A DNA stretch of 64,000 nucleotides from Massilia violaceinigra (lineage in GTDB: Bacteria; Pseudomonadota; Gammaproteobacteria; Burkholderiales; Burkholderiaceae_D), in contig NZ_CP024608.1 of NCBI RefSeq assembly GCF_002752675.1, positions 5,084,001 through 5,148,000 of the forward strand. Direction: 5' to 3'. This document shows positions 34,517 to 43,302 of this stretch, piece by piece. The translations under genes were made by a program, and so were the position numbers. The notes under the pieces are model-generated. The model searched no databases. It was not told the DNA's origin and saw only the letters and a list, made by a program, of their open reading frames with translations. Position 1 is the first letter of the stretch. Each line of letters begins with the position of its first letter.

Positions 34517-35538
34517 GGCTCGGCGCGCTGCTGGCGTTGAGCGTCATGGCGTCGGCTGCCTCTGGCGCCGATCTGCCCTTGTCCGCCTGTGCAGCCCAGA
34601 CTTATCCGGCCGAAGCCTTGCGCTATCGGATGGAAGGCGCGACCCGCGTCCAGCTTGGCGCCGACAAGGCCGCGCGCGTGATCGGCGAAAGCGGCTACGC
34701 CGTGCTCGACCGCGCCTCGCTGGCCCTGGCGGCTACCTGCAAACCGGCGCGCGCCAGCGAAGATGGCTCGCCGTGGGTGATCACGGTGCCGTGGAAGCTG
34801 CCGGTCCAGGCGGGCTACACCGCCGCGCGGCTGGCTGCCGAGCGCTGTACGCGCAGGAATAAACTGATCCGTTTCCCCGAGCTCGATGGCCCGCCGCCCA
34901 ACGTGACCGTGCGCGTACTGGTATGGACCGATGGCGCGCCGTACACGCCGAAGATTGAACTGTCGAGCGGCGAGCCGCTGGTCGACAAGCAGGCCATCGA
35001 CATCGTCGAGAACTGCCGGTTCGATCCCGCCACCCTGGCTGGCGCGGCGGTGGAGGGTGCCGTGCTGGTGCCGCTCGCCTTCGACACCGCCGGCGTGTCC
35101 GACGAGAAGATGCGCGCGGCGTACAAGCGCATGACCGATCCGCTGGTCGGCAAGAAGGATTACAAGCTGGCGCAGATCCGGTACGCATCCGAAACCGAAG
35201 CGACACGGGTGATCGGGGAAATCAACGGCGGGGCCAGCTTTGCCGAAATCGCCCGCACCCGTGCAAAAACGCCGAACGAGGCCAAGCTCGAAGGCAAGCT
35301 CGGCTGGATGCGCCTGGCGCAGATGGACAAGTCGGTTGCGGAAAGCATCGACGCGCACGGCGTGCCCGGTTTGTTGCCGAAGCCATTGCGCGGCCATAGC
35401 GGCGGTTGGCATGTGATCGAAATCCAGCAGACGCGCCCGGCCGAGTCGGCAGGCTACGACCAGATCAAGACCGAGCTCAAGCGCAAGCTGATCGAGGAAC
35501 GCGACATCGTGGTGCAGCAGCCGCCTGCCGTGAACTGA
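34510..35538 (+). CDS. TonB_C-like/TonB_C-like/parvulin fusion protein
   Basis: A 342-residue exported protein: signal 1-18 (ending ASAASG). Two TonB C-terminal-like domains follow (about 25-95 and 100-185, each with a pattern of beta strands and a conserved Cys: ACAAQTYP and VENCRFDP). A PpiC-type parvulin prolyl isomerase domain (about 200-320: KLAQIRYASETEA, FAEIARTRAKT, GWMRLAQMD, GGWHVIEIQ) completes it. There is no N-terminal membrane anchor or Pro-rich spacer, so it is not a classical TonB. It may be a periplasmic chaperone acting on the co-encoded lipoproteins (inference). ATG 34510 lies inside the end of the preceding gene. Confidence 0.75.
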   Translation: MLRLGALLALSVMASAASGADLPLSACAAQTYPAEALRYRMEGATRVQLGADKAARVIGESGYAVLDRASLALAATCKPARASEDGSPWVITVPWKLPVQAGYTAARLAAERCTRRNKLIRFPELDGPPPNVTVRVLVWTDGAPYTPKIELSSGEPLVDKQAIDIVENCRFDPATLAGAAVEGAVLVPLAFDTAGVSDEKMRAAYKRMTDPLVGKKDYKLAQIRYASETEATRVIGEINGGASFAEIARTRAKTPNEAKLEGKLGWMRLAQMDKSVAESIDAHGVPGLLPKPLRGHSGGWHVIEIQQTRPAESAGYDQIKTELKRKLIEERDIVVQQPPAVN

Positions 35539-35546
35539 TGTAAATG

Positions 35547-35576
35547 AAAGGGGCCGCATGTGCGGCCCTTTTTTTT
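35547..35576 (+). terminator. Rho-independent terminator of the lipoprotein/parvulin operon
   Basis: GGGCCGCA-TG-TGCGGCCC stem preceded by AAAG and followed by eight T residues; it starts nine bases after the stop codon and ends next to the convergent chitinase stop. Confidence 0.92.
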
Positions 35577-35578
35577 GC

Positions 35579-37204
35579 TTACGGCAGTGTTTTCAGGGTC
35601 GCCTTGACGGGCACCGAGAAGTTATAGCCATCGTACCGGTCCCAGTTGATCGACCACGTCATCACGCCCCGGAACTCGGGATAGGCCTTGACCGGCTTGA
35701 TGGTGCCGCAGTTGAGCAGCCGGGTCAGGCAGTTGAGCGCGTTGTTGACGTCGGTCGTGGTGGTAAAGCCTGACCCGGCCGAACTTCTGCCCGACGGCAC
35801 GCCAAAGCCAACCTGGTCCGGCCGCAAGCCGGCAAAGGTATTGCCGCCATACGTAAAGCCTTCGATCAGCATGCGTGCCGTGGCGACCAGCTGGTCGGTG
35901 GACCCGGCCTTGATCGGGCCGGTTGCATACGGCGTGTAGATGTCGCCGTTGTTGTAATACTGCGGATGCAGCACGGTCAGTTCATTGCGCAGCGCGTTGA
36001 TGATCGGGATGTACGCGCCCCAGATCGAACCGTAGCTGGTATAGCCGCCTTCCACATACACCCATTCCGGCGCCATCGAAAGATAGAAGCCTGCGCCCAC
36101 CTTGGCCTTGAGGTTCTTGACCGCGATCGGCAGGTAAGTCTGGATCGCCGCGCCTTGCGAGACGCCGTTTTCCAGGTCGATGTCGATGCCGTCGAAGCCG
36201 TATTTGACGATGATCGCGTGCAGGGAATTAGTGAAGTTGGTCGCTTCGGCGGTCGAGCCGACCGATACCGAACCGTTCTGTCCGCCCAGCGAGAGGATGA
36301 CCTTCTTGCCCTGCGCCTTTTTGGCCTTGATGTCGGCGATGAACTGCGCTTCGCTGCCGGCGCTCGGGTCGACCGTGAAGCTGACGTTGCCGCCGCCGGC
36401 ATTATCGGCGAACGAGACCACGATCACGTCCCAGTCGTTGCTGACCTGGCTGATAGGATAGGTGTTGCTGCTCGGGTTGGTGAAGTTGTGCCAGTAGCCG
36501 ATCAGCGCGTGTTTGGCCAGGCCCGTTGGAGTAGGAGTTGGCGTCGGGGTAGGTGTCGGGGTAGGTGTCGGCGTTGGTGTTGGCGTCGGAGTCGGAGTCG
36601 GCGTCGGAGTAGGCGTCGGGGTCGCGCAGGTGCCGCCGGTAGTCCACAGCGTCGGTGAATCTTTCGGATTCCAGTTGGTGCCAACGTACGCCGTATGAGC
36701 AACGAGCGCCTTGTACGACACGCCTAGGTAGCTGACAACCTGGCCTGCGGTATAGGTGCTTCCTTCCGCCCACAGCGCGCAGCCGGCCGGCGTTGGGGTT
36801 GGAGTCGGCCCGGGTGGCGGGGTGGGCGTTGGTGTCGGCGTCGGAGTTGGTGTCGGCGTCGGAGTAGGCGTCGGCGTCGGCGTCGGCGTGGTGCCGCACG
36901 TGCCACTCACCGTCCATGGCTTGCCGCTTCCACCGGCCCCGTTGTTGGTCGATGGGTTGTCTCCCTGCGTCCAGTAGGCGGCCGTGTAGTTGATTCCGCC
37001 GTAGCTGGCCGATTTGCCACCCTCGTAGGCGGTGGCGCTGTTCCACGCCGCGTAACACACGCTCGTTGCCGCCATCATCCTGCTTTGGGATGACTGGGTG
37101 CCGGTGGAGGTGTTTTCGCTGCCGCCGCCGCACGCGGCCAGCGCTCCGCCCAGTACGCTGACGATCAGGCTGTTGATGATTGTTCTGTTCAATTGGAGCT
37201 CCAT
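35579..37204 (-). CDS. GH18 chitinase with two CBM5/12-like modules
   Basis: A 541-residue secreted chitinase. The signal contains LAACGGG, a lipobox-like end, so surface attachment is possible. Then come a first chitin-binding module (about 48-105; AWNSATAYEGG, WTVSGTC), a PT-repeat linker, a second module (about 141-193; WAEGSTYTAGQVV, LWTTGGTC), another long PT linker, and a GH18 barrel. The catalytic motif is DGIDIDLE with proton donor Glu345. Other barrel motifs are KVILSLGGQNG and MTWSINWDRYDG. The likely activity is chitin hydrolysis. The frame also has a GTG at 37222; ATG 37204 is preferred but its ribosome site is weak. Confidence 0.88.
   Translation of the reverse strand: MELQLNRTIINSLIVSVLGGALAACGGGSENTSTGTQSSQSRMMAATSVCYAAWNSATAYEGGKSASYGGINYTAAYWTQGDNPSTNNGAGGSGKPWTVSGTCGTTPTPTPTPTPTPTPTPTPTPTPTPPPGPTPTPTPAGCALWAEGSTYTAGQVVSYLGVSYKALVAHTAYVGTNWNPKDSPTLWTTGGTCATPTPTPTPTPTPTPTPTPTPTPTPTPTPTPTPTGLAKHALIGYWHNFTNPSSNTYPISQVSNDWDVIVVSFADNAGGGNVSFTVDPSAGSEAQFIADIKAKKAQGKKVILSLGGQNGSVSVGSTAEATNFTNSLHAIIVKYGFDGIDIDLENGVSQGAAIQTYLPIAVKNLKAKVGAGFYLSMAPEWVYVEGGYTSYGSIWGAYIPIINALRNELTVLHPQYYNNGDIYTPYATGPIKAGSTDQLVATARMLIEGFTYGGNTFAGLRPDQVGFGVPSGRSSAGSGFTTTTDVNNALNCLTRLLNCGTIKPVKAYPEFRGVMTWSINWDRYDGYNFSVPVKATLKTLP
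36525..36622 (-). repeat. Hexanucleotide-based minisatellite coding a PT linker
   Basis: About 98 bases of imperfect 6-base units (GTCGGA/GTAGGC/GTTGGT variants on the plus strand) encoding alternating Thr-Pro in the second chitinase linker. Slippage could vary linker length without shifting the frame. Confidence 0.85.
36791..36890 (-). repeat. Second PT-linker minisatellite
   Basis: About 100 bases of the same 6-base unit family, encoding the first Thr-Pro linker of the chitinase, interrupted once by a Pro-Pro-Gly-Pro segment. Confidence 0.85.
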
Positions 37205-37371
37205 TTCACATTGTCGGGACACGTGCGTGCCGAAGGGATACCAGGACGACCCATGCGCCGCATGACGTACAGATGCGCGCGCGACGATGGCCGATTCGAT
37301 CCGCGACGGGATTCCGATGCCTTATGTGCAAGATCGATATACCAATATAACACCAATAAGGCGATATATGC

Positions 37372-37405
37372 ATACCAAATTGTGTAAAACGAATACCAGA
37401 TTGTG
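37372..37405. repeat. Pair of 13-bp direct repeats 21 bp apart
   Basis: ATACCAAATTGTG at 37372 and ATACCAGATTGTG at 37393 (12 of 13 identical), starts exactly 21 bases apart, in the AT-rich gap between the chitinase start and the cargo gene stop. Two helical turns of spacing suggest a regulator site, about 170-200 bases upstream of the chitinase ATG. Confidence 0.45.
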
Positions 37406-37418
37406 CCGCCTGAATTGG

Positions 37419-39026
37419 CTAATAGTGCATCGCGGCGCTCGAGGACGAGGCGGAATCATCTTTCGCAGGTGCCCTGACGTTGGCCAGGCTGAGGTGAACG
37501 TCCTCGTTGAAACGGGTCTCTGTTTCGACGCTCCAATCCACAATATTCTCGGCGTTGCCACCCGGCGCTAACCCCATCCGCGTGACGACCACACGTACCG
37601 AAGTCGGAATCAGGTTCAGGTCTTCTTGCGCGAACTTGACCGAACTGCCATCGGCCGAGGTCCTGCCGTAGGTGGCGCGGGCGCTGTACGACATGACCTC
37701 GTCGCTCCTCATCAGCCCTTCCGCGGTCGACTCGGGCGTGCGGATGCGCCCCTGGTTGAAAAAGCCGGTGAACGGCGTCAGATTGCTGTCGATCGCCTTG
37801 CCGCCGGCCAGGCGGGTGACCAGGTGCCCGGCGATAAACGCATTCTTGAACCCCAGCCCGTAGATAGTGTTGAGAGCGATCGAAGCGTCCATCGTGAAGG
37901 CCGCCTCACCGGTCCGGCTGCCTGTGCGGCCGGTAACGGTTTTCCCGCCCTGGCCGAGCGTGTGCGTTGTCCCTGTCGAGTCGGCGGCGCTGCTCGTCCC
38001 GTAGAACGTTGCGATGATGCCGGCCGGGCGTGCCCAGTTCATGCCGGCCAGGCGTTTCAAGCCTTGCGCGATGTCGTTCAGAATAGTGACTTGATCCGCC
38101 TCGAGTTTTTTCTTGTTGCTCAGACTGGGTGTTTCCGCAATCTCGATCCCTTTCTTGTAGGCGGCCTGGAACCGCACGACGTACTCCGACGCTTCAGCGA
38201 CGAGTTGCGGGGAGGGGGTATGCGGGTATGTTGTCGCCAGCTCGATGAGCGCCCCGATAGCCGCCTTTTTCGGCTCAGCGTATTTTTTTCGTGTGTCTTT
38301 CTGGAGCGCCGCCGCCATCTGGCCAAAGTTCGGGTAAACCGGTGCCAGCGCGGCGTCATCGGCCGCCGCATTGTCCGTGTCGTCGCTGGCGCTCTTTTGT
38401 TCCTCGCCGGGGCGGAGTACGTGGCTGGACGGCGACGCCGCCGCATTTGCAGTGTTCTGTTCGTACGTATCGAGTATCGCGGCGAACGCCGCGTCGTCGT
38501 CATCGTCCATCATCGAGCTCGACGATGGCACGCCGGTCGCGTCCGGTCCGAGCGCCGAGCTGGAAGAAGCGGAAGCGTGCGTCGCCTGCCCTTGTTCCTG
38601 CTGCGCCTGCATAGTCACGGCGAGCTCCGCCTCCTTGATGGCATCGATGGCTTCCTGGTAGGTGTCGTACTGGCTGCCAAGATAGGCGAAAACGGCGTTT
38701 TGAAACCATGTCGGCGGGTCGTCGGGGTCTTCATACCTGTCGCTGAGAAACTGCATCAGGTTCTCCAGGGCGTCGCTGTCGAGCTCGCGTTGCACGACGA
38801 GCGGAGCGGCCGCCACGCCAGCCGGCCGCAGGGGCGGGGGCACCAGTGCCTGTGCCTGCTTGCGCTGCGAGACCATCCGGGCGCTGCCGTCGATGCGCTG
38901 CGCCCAGTCGGTCATGCGCACTGCACGCGCACTGTTGTGTATGGACGCGGCGGCGGGCGTCAACTGGCGGATCGCCTGGCCGCTGCCGGCTGCCGTGTCC
39001 GCAACATTGGGCGCATTGGTTTTCAT
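37419..39026 (-). CDS. Candidate eCIS cargo/effector protein
   Basis: A 535-residue protein at the 3' end of the contractile-injection locus. The N terminus has two copies of an HNSARAV/IDGSARM-type element followed by PLVVQRE, resembling the N-terminal leader of many eCIS-associated proteins. It contains a low-complexity Ser/Asp stretch (about 150-210), a helical middle (about 225-320), and a C-terminal domain with IAGHLVTRLAGGKAIDSNL then PFTGFFN. That GHL...GG...NL.P...N arrangement recalls non-specific nuclease-type toxins, but the match is weak. GGGAG precedes ATG 39026. No immunity gene is evident. The role as injected toxin is inferred from position and leader. Confidence 0.65.
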   Translation of the reverse strand: MKTNAPNVADTAAGSGQAIRQLTPAAASIHNSARAVRMTDWAQRIDGSARMVSQRKQAQALVPPPLRPAGVAAAPLVVQRELDSDALENLMQFLSDRYEDPDDPPTWFQNAVFAYLGSQYDTYQEAIDAIKEAELAVTMQAQQEQGQATHASASSSSALGPDATGVPSSSSMMDDDDDAAFAAILDTYEQNTANAAASPSSHVLRPGEEQKSASDDTDNAAADDAALAPVYPNFGQMAAALQKDTRKKYAEPKKAAIGALIELATTYPHTPSPQLVAEASEYVVRFQAAYKKGIEIAETPSLSNKKKLEADQVTILNDIAQGLKRLAGMNWARPAGIIATFYGTSSAADSTGTTHTLGQGGKTVTGRTGSRTGEAAFTMDASIALNTIYGLGFKNAFIAGHLVTRLAGGKAIDSNLTPFTGFFNQGRIRTPESTAEGLMRSDEVMSYSARATYGRTSADGSSVKFAQEDLNLIPTSVRVVVTRMGLAPGGNAENIVDWSVETETRFNEDVHLSLANVRAPAKDDSASSSSAAMHY

Positions 39027-39066
39027 CGGCTTCTCCCGTGAACCGGCGTAAAGCGCCATGCCGCGC

Positions 39067-41898
39067 TCACGGCCGCTCGTTGCGTTCCTTGAATTTTGCG
39101 CGGAAATAACAGTACATTCCGATCAGGCACAGCACCAGCACGGCGGGGATCAGGTAGCCGTCCGACGCTGGCGCCAGGTAGGGATCGAACAGCAGCAAGG
39201 CCACCAGCACCAGTACGGCCAGCAGCGCGACGGCCAGCGGCGCCACGTAGTGTTTGCGCAGCAGCGTGCGCGCCTGGCACGAGCGCCAATACGCGATCGC
39301 CAGTACCACCAGGATGATAAGCAGCAGATCGAATGCGAAGCGCAGCGGCCAGCGGTACTCGCAAACGAGCTTGCTGACCGTGCTGTCGGTGCTGCTGGCC
39401 TGGCCCGGCGGATCGCGGAAAAAGTCCTGAATGCAATCGTCCACCGATTGCGATTCGCCGCAGTCCTTGACGCCGGCGACGGCGCGCCTGGCTGGCGCCG
39501 CATTGGCTGGTGTCCTGCCCGGCCAGAAACCGACCCCGCCGAAATTCTGGTTAAAGTAGACCAGGTCTTCCTGCAGCTGTTGCCAGCCGCTGCCATCGAA
39601 ATTGATGACTGGCACGATCCGGTTCAAGAGGCGTAGCTGATCCATGCTCGTTCCAGCGCTCTCGATCTCGCGCCGCAGCAGCCGCTTGTTGTACCCGCTC
39701 GGCTCATCGAACAAGACCAGGAGATTGGGTAGTTTGCGCATCTGTTCGCGCTGCGACATCTGATGGCGCCGTTCGGTCATCCACCATGGCGCCAGCGTCT
39801 CGTCGCCACGCACCATGCCGGCCAGCTTGCTGTATTGGAAGATCCCCTTGTTCAGTTCGGCGCGGCGCATCATGATGTTCAAGCGAAAATGTCTCTGGTC
39901 GAGGCGCTTGCGCAGATCGCCAAGAAAGGTCTCGAACTGTCCCACCGAAGCGGCGTCGCGCGGATAGCCATCGAAATACAGGGTCACGCCATCGCCGCGG
40001 ACCGGCACCGGCGTCGTGCCGAACGAGAGCCATGGCCGTGCCCTGGACGCAAGGTCGGTCATGGACGCGTTGAGCAGGCTCTCGATATTTTTCGACAGCA
40101 GGGCAAACCCGTGTGCGCGCTCCTCGACGCCGAGCGCCGACCACGGCCCCCAGGCGCTGCGCTGAATCACCCAGTCGACTTTGACCCGGTGCCGTCGCGC
40201 GGCGGTGACGAAGTCGAGCTGCCGGTCGTCCTGGCCACTGAACAATTCGCTGACCCTGCCGCCGCCGTTGGCCATGATCAGCGTGCCGCTATCGTCGAAG
40301 GTGACCCCGTAATAGTTAACGCGCGACACCAGGCTGAAATCGATCCGCTGGGCGGCCCCGCCCTGCCAGAACGGCAGGAAGCGAAACACCTGGGTTCTCT
40401 GGTCGTCGCTGCAACCGCACAGGTCCGCTGCCAGTGTGATCGGTGCGGATTTGTCGTACGCTGGCGTCTTGCGGCTCACCTGGTCGAATAGGTCGCCGTA
40501 GCGCGTGTACAGGTCGCCCAGCGTTCTGCGTTCCTTGTATCCGGGGCTCGCACTGGCAGTCGCCCCGTCGAGGGCGAACTCGGGATCGGCCGGCCCGCAG
40601 TAATTGGCGTCGCGCAGGTTTCGAAGGCGTTTGCCAAGATCGGGATCGGCATCCTGGCCGTAACTGACAGCCTCGATCAGCGCCGCCATGTCCTCGTCGC
40701 TCATGCGCCCGGATGGCGGCGGCGCCCGGCGCGCGGGCGACACCGCCGGCTGGCAACTGCCGATACCCACCGTTAGCCGGTCTTGCAGCGCCCGTGCGAA
40801 CAGTTGCTGGTGCGGGTATTGCATGCCGACCATCGGTTGCAGCAGGGCGGCCAGTGGCGCGGGCAGTACCGGCCGTGCGGCGATGGCGGCCAGGGTCTCG
40901 TCGGTCACGCCGATGCCGTGATCGGTTTTGAGCGCATGCTCTTTCAGCAGCGGCAGCAGGGGCCCCGGCTTCTGGGTGGTGTCCGCCAGCACCGCCTTCA
41001 CTTCCTCCTCGAAGTCGGTGTGCGCGATGACGGTGTCCGGTTCGACCAGCGCCTTGAGCGCCTTGACCGTGGCGGCTGAGAATTGACGCTTGCTGGTAAT
41101 GGTCTTGAGGTCCTCCGCTGTCAGTCCGTACCAGTAAGTCTGGCCGACCTTGTCGCCCACGTTGGCAAGTTGCGCACTGACCTTCGCGTGGTAGCGCACC
41201 AGCACCGGTGGCAGCTTGACCTCGTCGAGCCGCAGGCGGATCGGATACAGCATGGCGCGGTCGGGTTGCCCGTCGATCCAGCGCCCGAATTCGACGCTCA
41301 GCACATCGGGGCGCCATTCCTTGTGCGCCGCCAGGCGGTCGGCAAAATGCAGCAGGGCGTCGACCGATGCTTCCGACACGTTCGGCGCCGGCTCCATGTT
41401 GTAATAGAGCCAGAAGCGCGTGATGAAGGACAGCGTGATCGGCCCCACCACGTTGTCCGACAGGGGCTGGCCGGCTGCGGCATGGGCCTTCACGTAGGAT
41501 GCGTCGCCCTGGAAGATCTGCTTGAGCGCGTCCTGGATGCGCTTGCGCTTTTTGGCATCGTAACGCTGCAGCACCTCGACCGACAGCAGGCGCGGCGCCG
41601 CACCCGCCTTGGACGGCGCCGGCGTGGGCGCCACAACTGACTTGGGTGTCGCTGGCGTGATCGTCGCAACCGCTTTGGGTGGCGCTGGCGTGATCGCTGC
41701 AACCGCCGCCGGCTCGGCCACGACGACTGTTTCTGGACTTGGTACGGGCACGGTAGCCGATTCCGGCGGCGCCGGCCTGGACACTGAAACAGGCTTGGGC
41801 GGTGCCGGCGTGGCCGCAGCCACAGCCGTTTCGGACAGCGCCAACAGGAAGCCCAGCGCCGCACAAGGCAGGAAAGACCAGCGTGAATGTAGGTTCAT
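39067..41898 (-). CDS. Large exported membrane-anchored protein of the eCIS locus
   Basis: A 943-residue protein without a firm family. Residues 1-28 are a signal peptide; 29-105 are Pro/Ala/Val-rich with repeated TPAPPK/TPAPSK units. A helical region (about 105-420) follows, then a section (about 455-800) with alternating beta strands and helices (RVNYYGVTFDDSG, HRVKVDWVIQRSAWG, GVTLYFDGYPRD, LPNLLVLFDEPSG, VVYFN-like end at FGGVGFWPG) that looks like a TIM-barrel hydrolase, possibly GH18-related. Three membrane helices lie near the C terminus (about 850-935). It should face the periplasm. Lying between the ATPase and cargo genes, it may anchor the particle, aid its release or process peptidoglycan; all three are inference. 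Confidence 0.7.
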   Translation of the reverse strand: MNLHSRWSFLPCAALGFLLALSETAVAAATPAPPKPVSVSRPAPPESATVPVPSPETVVVAEPAAVAAITPAPPKAVATITPATPKSVVAPTPAPSKAGAAPRLLSVEVLQRYDAKKRKRIQDALKQIFQGDASYVKAHAAAGQPLSDNVVGPITLSFITRFWLYYNMEPAPNVSEASVDALLHFADRLAAHKEWRPDVLSVEFGRWIDGQPDRAMLYPIRLRLDEVKLPPVLVRYHAKVSAQLANVGDKVGQTYWYGLTAEDLKTITSKRQFSAATVKALKALVEPDTVIAHTDFEEEVKAVLADTTQKPGPLLPLLKEHALKTDHGIGVTDETLAAIAARPVLPAPLAALLQPMVGMQYPHQQLFARALQDRLTVGIGSCQPAVSPARRAPPPSGRMSDEDMAALIEAVSYGQDADPDLGKRLRNLRDANYCGPADPEFALDGATASASPGYKERRTLGDLYTRYGDLFDQVSRKTPAYDKSAPITLAADLCGCSDDQRTQVFRFLPFWQGGAAQRIDFSLVSRVNYYGVTFDDSGTLIMANGGGRVSELFSGQDDRQLDFVTAARRHRVKVDWVIQRSAWGPWSALGVEERAHGFALLSKNIESLLNASMTDLASRARPWLSFGTTPVPVRGDGVTLYFDGYPRDAASVGQFETFLGDLRKRLDQRHFRLNIMMRRAELNKGIFQYSKLAGMVRGDETLAPWWMTERRHQMSQREQMRKLPNLLVLFDEPSGYNKRLLRREIESAGTSMDQLRLLNRIVPVINFDGSGWQQLQEDLVYFNQNFGGVGFWPGRTPANAAPARRAVAGVKDCGESQSVDDCIQDFFRDPPGQASSTDSTVSKLVCEYRWPLRFAFDLLLIILVVLAIAYWRSCQARTLLRKHYVAPLAVALLAVLVLVALLLFDPYLAPASDGYLIPAVLVLCLIGMYCYFRAKFKERNERP

Positions 41899-41904
41899 AG
41901 ATCC

Positions 41905-43302
41905 CTAAAGGGTGCGTCCTTCTTTGATGAATTCCTTCTTGATCGCGCGTTCCAGGTCGTCCAGTTCGATACGTACGCTGTCCGTGGCCTGTTTTTCCTG
42001 GCGCCGCGCCGCGCGAATGGCGGCGTAGCGCGCCACGTTGGTCAGGGCGCCGCCCGAGAGCACGTGCTTGTCGGCCAGGCGGTGCAAATCGACGTCGGCT
42101 GCCAGCAAATCGCGGTCCTGAAACAGCTTGTCCCACAATTGTTCGCGTTGCAGCGCGTCCGGCAGCGGAAAATAGATCGCCGACTGGAAGCGGCGCGCAA
42201 ACGCCTCGTCAAGATTGGAGCGCAGGTTGGTCGCCAGGATGACGACGCCGGGGAAGTCCTCCACCCGTTGCAGCAGGTACGAGATTTCCTGGTTCGCGTG
42301 ACGGTCGTTCGAGCTGCTGCCTTCGGTGCGCTTGCCGAACAGCGCGTCGGCCTCGTCGAAAAACAGGATCCAGTTCTTGTTCTGCGCCTGGTCGAACACA
42401 TTGGCCAGGTTCTTTTCGGTCTCGCCGATATATTTGGAGACGATCATCGACAGGTCGATGCGGTACACGTCCACGCCGACCGATTGCCCGAGCAGGGTCG
42501 CCGTGAGCGTTTTCCCGGTGCCGGGAGGTCCGTAGAACAGGGCGCGAAAGCCGGCCTTGACCTTCGTCTCCAGGCCCCAGCGGCGCAGCAGGGCGGGACC
42601 GCCGCGCATCCAGGCGCGGATCTGCTCGATTTCATCCATCACCTCGGGCGCCAGCACCAGGTCGGACCAGGTTAGCGGAGTGGTAATCAGCTTGGCCGGG
42701 AAGCCGGCGCCGAAGTCCGGCTTGTGCTGCTGGCCGACGGTGAGCCGGTGCAGATAATCGGTCTCCACCGCCAGCGTCGCGCGCAGCGCCGGCTCGCCGC
42801 TGGCCGCCTGCTGCATGCGCAAGATACCCAGCTTCGCAAAAAAATGCGATGGCTCGAACAGGCGTCCCACCTCGAAGCGGCGTCGCAAATCGTCGCCGGC
42901 GAGGATGAAGACGGCGGTTTCGCCGGTCGGCAGCAAGCCGCTGTGCGCGGCGCCGCGCACGCCGCCGAACTCGGTGAAGGTGCGTTCGATCAGCTTGTTA
43001 TGCGTCAGCAGCAGATCCAGCGCCTGCGGGCGGATGTGCGGCAGCAGCGCCAGAATCAGGACGATGCGCTCGTCGGCGCTCATCGCCACCCCGGCGCCGT
43101 TGCGCACGGTGTCGGCGAACAGCGAAGGATCGCCGGCCAGGTCGGGCGGCGCCGGGAAGACCGGCACCACCCCGGCATCGGCGTCCTGCGCCACGAAGTA
43201 GGTCTCGAAGCGCGCCGTCAGCACCGCCCCGAACCAGTCAATCTCGCGCGCCAGGCTGCGCGCATTGGCCGTCATTGCCTCGTTTTCAGCGCCATTCGAC
43301 AT
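41905..43302 (-). CDS. eCIS AAA+ ATPase (Afp15-like)
   Basis: A 465-residue AAA+ protein. Walker A GPPGTGKT lies near residue 260 and Walker B ILFFDEADALFGKR follows about 60 residues later; sensor/arginine-finger region ATNLRSNLDEAFARRF is also visible. The N-terminal ~200 residues are the variable domain shared by Afp15/PVC15-type ATPases, needed for particle assembly or cargo loading in the model systems. The ATG at 43302 lies 17 bases inside the end of the tape-measure gene, with AAGGG eight bases upstream. The next gene starts seven bases after its stop, so the unit is continuous. Confidence 0.88.
   Translation of the reverse strand: MSNGAENEAMTANARSLAREIDWFGAVLTARFETYFVAQDADAGVVPVFPAPPDLAGDPSLFADTVRNGAGVAMSADERIVLILALLPHIRPQALDLLLTHNKLIERTFTEFGGVRGAAHSGLLPTGETAVFILAGDDLRRRFEVGRLFEPSHFFAKLGILRMQQAASGEPALRATLAVETDYLHRLTVGQQHKPDFGAGFPAKLITTPLTWSDLVLAPEVMDEIEQIRAWMRGGPALLRRWGLETKVKAGFRALFYGPPGTGKTLTATLLGQSVGVDVYRIDLSMIVSKYIGETEKNLANVFDQAQNKNWILFFDEADALFGKRTEGSSSNDRHANQEISYLLQRVEDFPGVVILATNLRSNLDEAFARRFQSAIYFPLPDALQREQLWDKLFQDRDLLAADVDLHRLADKHVLSGGALTNVARYAAIRAARRQEKQATDSVRIELDDLERAIKKEFIKEGRTL

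Noticed and set aside
36525..36890. CRISPR array
   Set aside because: The regular repeats are 6-bp coding units for Thr-Pro linkers in the chitinase, without spacers.
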